Source of the DNA: JAENZQ01 sp964553505
GTDB taxonomy: Bacteria; Bacillota; Clostridia; Peptostreptococcales; JAAYPU01
Assembly (NCBI GenBank): GCA_964553505.1
Contig: CAZKKX010000058.1
Coordinates: 1 to 13,899 of the forward strand
Direction: 5' to 3'
Length of the DNA stretch: 13,899 nt
Positions 13,891 through 13,899 of the stretch are shown piece after piece. A model generated the notes under the pieces. The model did not search any database, was not told the origin of the DNA, and saw only the letters and a list, made by a program, of their open reading frames with translations. Each line of letters begins with the position of its first letter. Position 1 is the first letter of the stretch. The translations under genes were made by a program, and so were the position numbers.

Positions 13891-13899
13891 TCGCCGCTT

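Larger units (their letters stand above)
13614..13899. other. Non-coding region with rightward promoters at the window edge
   Basis: No credible coding sequence, tRNA or rRNA is seen in the last 290 bases. The content is AT-rich promoter DNA: two candidate promoters and one strong one, all facing right (given separately), towards a gene beyond the window. Confidence 0.7.

Overview
The window is AT-rich DNA with strong AGGAGG-type ribosome binding sites, TTGACA/TATAAT-type promoters, classical intrinsic terminators and lipobox lipoproteins. This is typical of a low-GC Firmicute, most likely an anaerobic member of the Clostridia; I cannot name a genus. A run of exactly 100 Ns (10685-10784) shows it is a draft assembly. 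No phage, plasmid, CRISPR or insertion-sequence genes are visible. The content is mostly membrane transport, lipoproteins, one two-component system and one amino acid enzyme.

Left part (1-2562, + strand): a lipoprotein with two FMN-binding-like domains is followed by an ApbE-type FAD:protein FMN transferase, which is the enzyme class that attaches FMN covalently to such proteins. A strong intrinsic terminator lies between them. A small DUF3311-like membrane protein follows, of a kind normally encoded just before a sodium:solute symporter. Here no symporter follows; the gene runs almost directly into the 3' end of an opposing gene.

Middle (2565-8331): an OmpR-type response regulator (minus strand) is interrupted by an in-frame TAG at codon 29. 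Its upstream partner, a seven-helix PAS histidine kinase, is intact. Divergent from the kinase is a complete TRAP transporter (substrate-binding lipoprotein, small DctQ subunit, large DctM subunit), with a perfect 11-bp stem-loop between the binding protein and the membrane subunits and a terminator after dctM. The kinase/regulator pair probably once controlled the TRAP operon; that is inference from position.

Right part (8347-13537): a minus-strand MFS permease and a plus-strand orphan NMT1/SsuA-like binding lipoprotein diverge from a shared promoter region that carries operator-like repeats. After the binding protein lie degenerate 7-bp tandem repeats broken by the assembly gap, with an identical 36-nt sequence on both sides of the gap. 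Next come a minus-strand aminotransferase and, downstream of it, a sodium:solute symporter, probably one operon.

Right edge (13538-13899): no coding sequence. It holds the aminotransferase promoter and, pointing right, up to three sigma-A-type promoters. The last is a textbook strong promoter next to an A/T-rich upstream tract and resembles rRNA or tRNA operon promoters, so a stable-RNA operon may begin just beyond the window.

Taken together the segment looks like a locus for uptake of small organic solutes (TRAP, MFS, SSS, NMT1-like) next to an extracytoplasmic flavoprotein/flavinylation pair. No substrate can be assigned from sequence alone. I see no clearly new multi-gene system. The most unusual items are the flavinylation pair with serine in place of threonine at the predicted acceptor, the interrupted response regulator, the DUF3311 gene without its symporter, and the repeat-flanked gap.
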